Part shown: positions 59,884 through 64,000 of the stretch, in pieces
Numbering within the stretch: the first letter of the stretch is position 1
How the letters are laid out: each line of letters opens with the position of its first letter
From: Novosphingobium sp. PhB165
GTDB taxonomy: Bacteria; Pseudomonadota; Alphaproteobacteria; Sphingomonadales; Sphingomonadaceae
Length of the DNA stretch: 64,000 bases
Direction: 5' to 3'
Assembly (NCBI RefSeq): GCF_004341845.1
Contig: NZ_SLVB01000002.1
Span: 248,001 to 312,000 of the forward strand
The notes under the pieces: model-generated
The model's database searches: none
Told to the model about the DNA's origin: nothing
Seen by the model: only the letters and a program-made list of their open reading frames with translations
Made by a program: the position numbers and the translations under genes

Positions 59884-61089
59884 ATGAAAGCTCTGACCCC
59901 GGCAGATCGTGTCTCGTTCCTCCATGCGCGCCGGGATCTGAAGATGGCGCGATCCGCTCACGCCTTTGTCAGAGGCAATACGGCGCGATTTTACGAATGG
60001 CTGGCCGATTCCCCCGTCGCCCGGATCATCCCGGAAGGCCCGCCGATCTGGATCTGCGGCGATTGCCACCTCGGCAACCTCGGCCCTATTGCGGATAGCA
60101 ACGGTAACGTCGCCATCCAGATCCGCGATCTCGATCAGGCCGTGATCGGAAATCCGGCCCATGACCTTATTCGACTTGGCCTCTCTCTCGCGACTGCGGC
60201 GCGCGGCTCGGATTTGCCCGGTGTCGTTACCGCCCGGATGATCGAGGAGATGGTTCAGGGTTATGAAGAAGCCTTCGCTTCTGTTGCCGAACCGGCTGGC
60301 GGCGAGGACGGTAACAGCGCGGAGCCTCAGGCCGTGCGCACGGTGCGGCGCCGGGCGCTGGGCCGCAAGTGGCGCCATCTTGCGAGAGAGCGACTGGAAG
60401 ATGTCGAGCCCGCGATCCCGATCGGCAAGCGCTTCTGGCCGGTGGATATCGCGGAGCGGGCCGCACTGCGCGAGGTCATAACCCATCCACCTGTGAGCCG
60501 AATGATCCTTTCGCTGGATCGGAAGGGGGAAAATCGCACACCGATCATGGCGGATGCAGCCTATTGGATGAAAGGGTGCAGTTCGCTGGGGCTGATGCGG
60601 TTCGCCATTATCGTCGCCATGAAAGGGGACGAGGGCACGGAATATGCCCTCGTAGACATGAAGGAGGCGGTCGAGCCTGTCGCTCCGGCCGCTGCCGGAG
60701 TGACGATGCCCGCCGACCCTGCCGAGCGGGTACTCACAGCGGCCTTGGCCCTCTCGCCCTATCTGGGCGAACGCATCGCGGCGACGAAACTTCTGGGCCA
60801 CTCGATGTTCGTACGGGAACTGATGCCGCAGGATCTCAAGATCGAAGTCGACCAATTCTCGCACGGAGAAGCGCTGAAAGCGGCGCGCTATCTTTCCGGC
60901 GTCGTGGGAAAAGCGCATGCCCGGCAAATGGATGCACCCACGCGGCGGGCATGGGTAGAGGCGATGGAGAAGGGGCACTCGTCCGGCCTTGATGCGCCGT
61001 CCTGGCTGTGGCGATCGGTGGTCGCGCTCGCGGCAAGGCATGAGGCGGGCTATCTTGAGCATTGTCGCATCTACGCCATGATGCAGTGA
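59884..61089 (+). CDS. DUF2252 family protein
   Basis: A 401-residue soluble protein with DUF2252 features: FLHARRDLKMARSAHAFVRGNTARFYEWLAD, the GDCHLGNLG motif, IQIRDLDQAVIGNPAHDLIRLGLSLA, KMKEAV-like (VDMKEAVEPVAP) and LMPQDLKIE. The GDxHLxN and D-x-D-like residues recall kinase/phosphotransferase folds, and DUF2252 is thought to be protein-kinase-like; no function is proven. It is a single-gene unit or is cotranscribed with the small acidic gene 101 bases downstream. Confidence 0.88.
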   Translation: MKALTPADRVSFLHARRDLKMARSAHAFVRGNTARFYEWLADSPVARIIPEGPPIWICGDCHLGNLGPIADSNGNVAIQIRDLDQAVIGNPAHDLIRLGLSLATAARGSDLPGVVTARMIEEMVQGYEEAFASVAEPAGGEDGNSAEPQAVRTVRRRALGRKWRHLARERLEDVEPAIPIGKRFWPVDIAERAALREVITHPPVSRMILSLDRKGENRTPIMADAAYWMKGCSSLGLMRFAIIVAMKGDEGTEYALVDMKEAVEPVAPAAAGVTMPADPAERVLTAALALSPYLGERIAATKLLGHSMFVRELMPQDLKIEVDQFSHGEALKAARYLSGVVGKAHARQMDAPTRRAWVEAMEKGHSSGLDAPSWLWRSVVALAARHEAGYLEHCRIYAMMQ

Positions 61090-61190
61090 CCGCGTGCTGG
61101 AACCATGGGTTCGATGGCCCTGGAAATCATTTCCCTTGGAACTCGATCTTCGTTTCCGTGTTCGGCGGATTGAGAGTCAGGAGCAAACGC

Positions 61191-61448
61191 ATGCCGAAAT
61201 TCACATTCGAAACGCCGGATGGTGATGAAGTCCAGGTGAACTCGGTCGACGTGGTCGATCTGACGGAAGGGCGCGACGATCAGATTACGGTGATCGAGAT
61301 GGAAGACGGCGACGAAATCACTGTCGTGGCGACGCGTCAGGAGGTCGTGACCCATCTCGATCTGGACCCTCTGAAGTTTCTGTCGGGCGAGTATGATGCG
61401 GACGAATTGTCCGAAGATTTCGATCCGGACGACTACGAGGACGAATGA
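61191..61448 (+). CDS. Small acidic hypothetical protein, 85 residues
   Basis: The ATG at 61191 follows CAGGAG by 8 bases. The protein is highly acidic, most of all at its C-terminus (LSEDFDPDDYEDE), with alternating hydrophobic residues in the first half (KFTFETPDGDEVQVNSVDVVDL, QITVIEMEDGDEITVVATRQEVVTHL) suggesting a small beta-rich domain. No known family. It is followed by a bidirectional hairpin terminator. Confidence 0.75.
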   Translation: MPKFTFETPDGDEVQVNSVDVVDLTEGRDDQITVIEMEDGDEITVVATRQEVVTHLDLDPLKFLSGEYDADELSEDFDPDDYEDE

Positions 61449-61499
61449 TTGAGGAGCAACCGCTTACGTTTTCGGGGCGGGGAGAGGGCTGGTGCCGTA

Positions 61500-61520
61500 A
61501 AATTCGCTTTCAGCGAATTT
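61500..61520. terminator. Bidirectional hairpin between convergent genes
   Basis: AAATTCGCT pairs perfectly with AGCGAATTT around a 3-base loop, between the acidic protein gene and the convergent acyltransferase gene. The arms themselves supply short A and T tracts on both strands. Confidence 0.7.
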
Positions 61521-61533
61521 CCAAACAAGGCCG

Positions 61534-62607
61534 TTAGCCCGGAAGCGGTATCGCTTGCGGTTTGGGGCCCCACGACGCCAGCACGCGGGCGCACCGCCGG
61601 GTGAGCGGGCGCTCGACCATGAAGTAGAGTGCCATGCCTGCGGCGATGCTCAGCGTCACATAGAACACAATGGCAAGCGGCGGGCTTTCCAGGCCCAGCG
61701 CTCTGCCCCCCAGTCTGCTTGCCACGCCGAACAGCAGCGGGTGGACAAGGTAGAGGCTGAACGAGGCATCTCCCGTCAGAACCAGCCAGGCCGGTACCGG
61801 GATGGTACTCGGGGCCAGGATCGCGAAGGCGGCGATAATGGCCGCATCCACCGGCAAGCCCACGCGCTTCCAGACCAGTTCGCTCCCCGGGGCGATAAGG
61901 AGTTGCTGCATGGCCACGATGATGGCGACGCCGCAGAGCATCAGCAGCAGGGGGCGATGGACCCGCAGCCAAGGCGCGCCCCGACGCACTACGGCGATGC
62001 CAATGCCCAGCAGGAACGGCAGCAGCAGCGGCGCCGTCCAGAACTCAAGGACGCTGCGCGCATCCCGGTGGTCCCAGACGGGGTGAAGCATTTGCCCGAT
62101 GGCCAGTAGCACGGCCAGTGCCATGCACAGGATCGCCAGCCCCCGTCGCATGAACAGGGCGGCGGTGAAGAGGACGTAGAAGAACATCTCGTAGTTCAGC
62201 GTCCAGCCCACGCCCAGCACTGGCAGCATCAACCGTCCGGCAGCGGCGTGAGGGATGAACAGCAGGGTTTGCACGAAATAGCCCATGTCCAGTGGCCGCG
62301 CGTCCTTCACCACGATCGCGGCGGCGACCAGCGTCATCAGCCAGTAGAGCGGCACCACGCGGGCGATGCGGCGGCGCAGGAAATTGCCGGGCGCGCCGGT
62401 TTCGCCGAACCCATCGCGCGCGACGTGGACCATGATGAAGCCGCTGATGGTGAAGAACATCAGCACGCCCATTGAACCCAGCAATTCGAAGTCTGACAAC
62501 GGAAACCCGAGCGAGCCGAAACCGACGGCCCATGCCGCTCCGTGTGAGATGACCACGAACACAGCGGCTAAGGCCCTCGCTCCCTGGACCACGTTCAAGT
62601 GCTTCAT
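61534..62607 (-). CDS. Acyltransferase 3 family membrane protein (OafA/YrhL-like)
   Basis: A 357-residue inner-membrane protein with about ten helices. Family features: NVVQGARALAAVFVVISHGAAW with the catalytic-type His, MGVLMFFTISGFIMVHVAR, NFLRRRIARVVPLYWLMT, VGWTLNYEMFFYVLF, and DASFSLYLVHPLLF. Members transfer acyl groups to carbohydrates such as O-antigen or exopolysaccharide at the membrane. No polysaccharide genes are nearby, so the acceptor is unknown. Confidence 0.92.
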   Translation of the reverse strand: MKHLNVVQGARALAAVFVVISHGAAWAVGFGSLGFPLSDFELLGSMGVLMFFTISGFIMVHVARDGFGETGAPGNFLRRRIARVVPLYWLMTLVAAAIVVKDARPLDMGYFVQTLLFIPHAAAGRLMLPVLGVGWTLNYEMFFYVLFTAALFMRRGLAILCMALAVLLAIGQMLHPVWDHRDARSVLEFWTAPLLLPFLLGIGIAVVRRGAPWLRVHRPLLLMLCGVAIIVAMQQLLIAPGSELVWKRVGLPVDAAIIAAFAILAPSTIPVPAWLVLTGDASFSLYLVHPLLFGVASRLGGRALGLESPPLAIVFYVTLSIAAGMALYFMVERPLTRRCARVLASWGPKPQAIPLPG

Positions 62608-62798
62608 GACATAGGGTCGCCCTTTGTAGGTAACTCGGTCGGATTAATTTTACCCGGGCAAGGCGGTCATGGCATTGGCAGAACCCTGTAGGGGCAAGTC
62701 TGGACTGGGGCTTTCGTCGAGGGGCGGCTTTCTGCCGCGCACGGAAAGGCTTGCTAGACCTATGTGTGCGTGTCGGGAGACAGGGGCAATTTTGCCGG

Positions 62799-63665
62799 TC
62801 AACCCGGCCGCGGCGGTTTGGCGAGGATGTCGAGCAATGCGGCGTCGAATGATTCGGGCTGTTCATACATCGCCCAATGACCCGCGTTTGCTATGACCCG
62901 GAAGTCGGCGTTCGGATGCACCGATCGCAGCGCCGCTTCCTGCACGGCAGGCGCGGGGTGAGGCAGGTCGCACTCGCCCCAGATGGCGTCTACCTGTCCC
63001 CGCACTTGCGGCAATATCCGCAAGAGCCGATCGGGCAGGACCAGCGGCGGCACGTGCAGGCGCGCAGCCTTGGCGGTGGGGAGCAGCATGTGAATGGCCA
63101 GGTCGTCCGCGCTGTCCGGATGGTGGAGCATCAGCCCGAGCAGGTTCGCCTTCAGGGCAGCCCGTCGATCCTCTCCGGTCAGCCCGCTGATCCGGCCGAG
63201 GCGAGGGTGCCGCAACGGCGTGCCAAGCCCGCCGCAACCAACGATCACCAGCCGCCGCGCAACAGACGGGTGAAGTGCAGCCAGATGTGCCAGCACCACT
63301 CCCCCGAAGGAAAAGCCGCAAAGATCGGCCGGCAGTTCGCCGGGTGCGAGAATGGTCTCAAGCCCCCGTGCCAGTGCCGCTGACAAGGCAGCATGCTCGG
63401 TCTCTGCGGGCATGGCGGAATCGCCGTGTCCGGGCAGGTCCGGAACGATCAGCCGGCGGTGCTGCGCCAGATGCTCGATATTGCGCACCCAGTGAGTCCA
63501 GGATCCCTGCGCACCGTGAGCAAGCACGAGGGGCTTGCCCTCTCCCCAGATGCGCCAGACCATTGTCCCGTCACCGCAAGGCGTCTCCCTCCGATCGGCC
63601 TTCGCCTCCAACCGCGTCAGATAGCTGGCGGGATCTGCATTCTGCAGAGCAATATTTCCATTCAC
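62799..63665 (-). CDS. Alpha/beta hydrolase
   Basis: About 288 residues with the alpha/beta hydrolase fold: oxyanion region LVLAHGAQGSWTHWVRNIEHL, LPGHGDSA, nucleophile elbow LCGFSFGGVVLAHLA (GxSxG), acid region IWGECDLPHPA and catalytic His in NAGHWAMYEQPESF. The start is uncertain. I use GTG 63665 because the sequence before it does not look like this family and would run nearly into the divergent trmL gene; a TTG at 63860 is open in frame. Substrate unknown. Confidence 0.85.
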   Translation of the reverse strand: MNGNIALQNADPASYLTRLEAKADRRETPCGDGTMVWRIWGEGKPLVLAHGAQGSWTHWVRNIEHLAQHRRLIVPDLPGHGDSAMPAETEHAALSAALARGLETILAPGELPADLCGFSFGGVVLAHLAALHPSVARRLVIVGCGGLGTPLRHPRLGRISGLTGEDRRAALKANLLGLMLHHPDSADDLAIHMLLPTAKAARLHVPPLVLPDRLLRILPQVRGQVDAIWGECDLPHPAPAVQEAALRSVHPNADFRVIANAGHWAMYEQPESFDAALLDILAKPPRPG

Positions 63666-63869
63666 GAGGCGGCTTTGCTCCTGCTGCACGGTCCATCTCC
63701 CTCCCGCATCCCGGGCGAGACTGGCCAGATCGCAGATCGCTGTCCAGAACGACGATCCGTCGCGGGATGGATCATCCCACGCGCGATTGGCCGGGAAGAG
63801 TGGGCGTAAATGGCTCCAGGTTAGCGTCGCAGGCTTGCATGGTTGCTCCGTCGGCGCCAATCAGCCTCA

Positions 63870-64000
63870 ATGCGCATTGCTCTTTTTGAACCCGAAATTG
63901 CTGGAAACGTCGGCGCCATTCTCCGGCTTGGTGCCTGTCTGGGCGCGGATGTGGACCTTATCGAGCCGATGGGCTTCGAGTGGGATGACCGCCGGGTACG
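63870..64000 (+). CDS. trmL: tRNA (cytidine(34)-2'-O)-methyltransferase, 5' part (cut by window end)
   Basis: The first 43 residues, MRIALFEPEIAGNVGAILRL followed by GACLGADVDLIEPMGFEWDDRRV, match the N-terminus of the SPOUT methyltransferase TrmL, including the EPxxxGNxGAxxRL motif 1. The enzyme 2'-O-methylates C/U34 in the wobble position of tRNA-Leu isoacceptors. The frame stays open to the right edge. It is divergent from the hydrolase gene. Confidence 0.88.
   Translation, partial: MRIALFEPEIAGNVGAILRLGACLGADVDLIEPMGFEWDDRRV

Noticed and set aside
63666..63860. Longer N-terminus of the alpha/beta hydrolase
   Set aside because: The extra 65 residues do not resemble the family and would bring the start within 10 bases of the divergent trmL start; a shorter start is more plausible, though not proven.
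1..64000. tRNA and rRNA genes, insertion sequences, phage genes, CRISPR arrays
   Set aside because: None was recognised on either strand by eye. Long direct repeats and transposase or integrase motifs are absent; a tRNAscan and IS search could still find small items.

Overview
The window is a GC-rich alphaproteobacterial chromosome segment, most likely from a sphingomonad (Novosphingobium/Sphingomonas-like). The pointers are large TonB-dependent receptors of the Xanthomonas/Caulobacter type, a SapC/cupin/tryptophan-halogenase trio behind one receptor, a UrcA-family protein, and glycan loci run by LacI-type regulators. I saw no rRNA, tRNA, IS element, phage gene or CRISPR array. Both ends cut genes: cstA on the left and a trmL-like gene on the right.

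Layout. 1-1445: carbon-starvation transporter CstA and its small YbdD-type partner. 1460-13012: a carbohydrate locus (LacI regulator, sugar MFS transporter, secreted GH3 enzyme, TonB receptor, SapC, JmjC-like cupin, tryptophan-halogenase-like flavoprotein) with two copies of a perfect palindrome placed as the LacI operator. 13055-16999: a minus-strand metal operon in which a CnrYXH-type anti-sigma/sensor/sigma set precedes copAB. 17084-24309: AraC regulator, aspartyl protease with PDZ domain, SDR plus GH130-like pair, EamA exporter and its divergent MocR regulator. 24334-31508: a xylan-type locus with GH115 and a divergent TonB receptor, with XylR/LacI-like palindromes between them.

31600-51189 is the most unusual part. 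Two NikR-like ribbon-helix-helix regulators lack most nickel ligands. Around them lie two paralogous membrane di-iron hydroxylases of the sterol-desaturase family, a TonB receptor, a NitT/TauT-type ABC importer, and an operon for two DUF1989 proteins (carboxyguanidine deiminase family), a urea/guanidine carboxylase and allophanate hydrolase. Four 28-bp inverted repeats with identical geometry (GTATTAC-N14-GTAATAa) stand before the four transcription units. I read this as one predicted regulon that takes up and degrades a guanidine- or urea-type nitrogen compound, controlled by NikR homologues that no longer sense nickel.

51390-64000: LysR regulator, small secreted proteins, UrcA, a complete RND efflux operon (MFP-RND-OMF), DUF2252 protein, a small acidic protein, an acyltransferase-3 protein, an alpha/beta hydrolase and the start of trmL. 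All function calls rest on motifs and context read by eye; no database search was possible.
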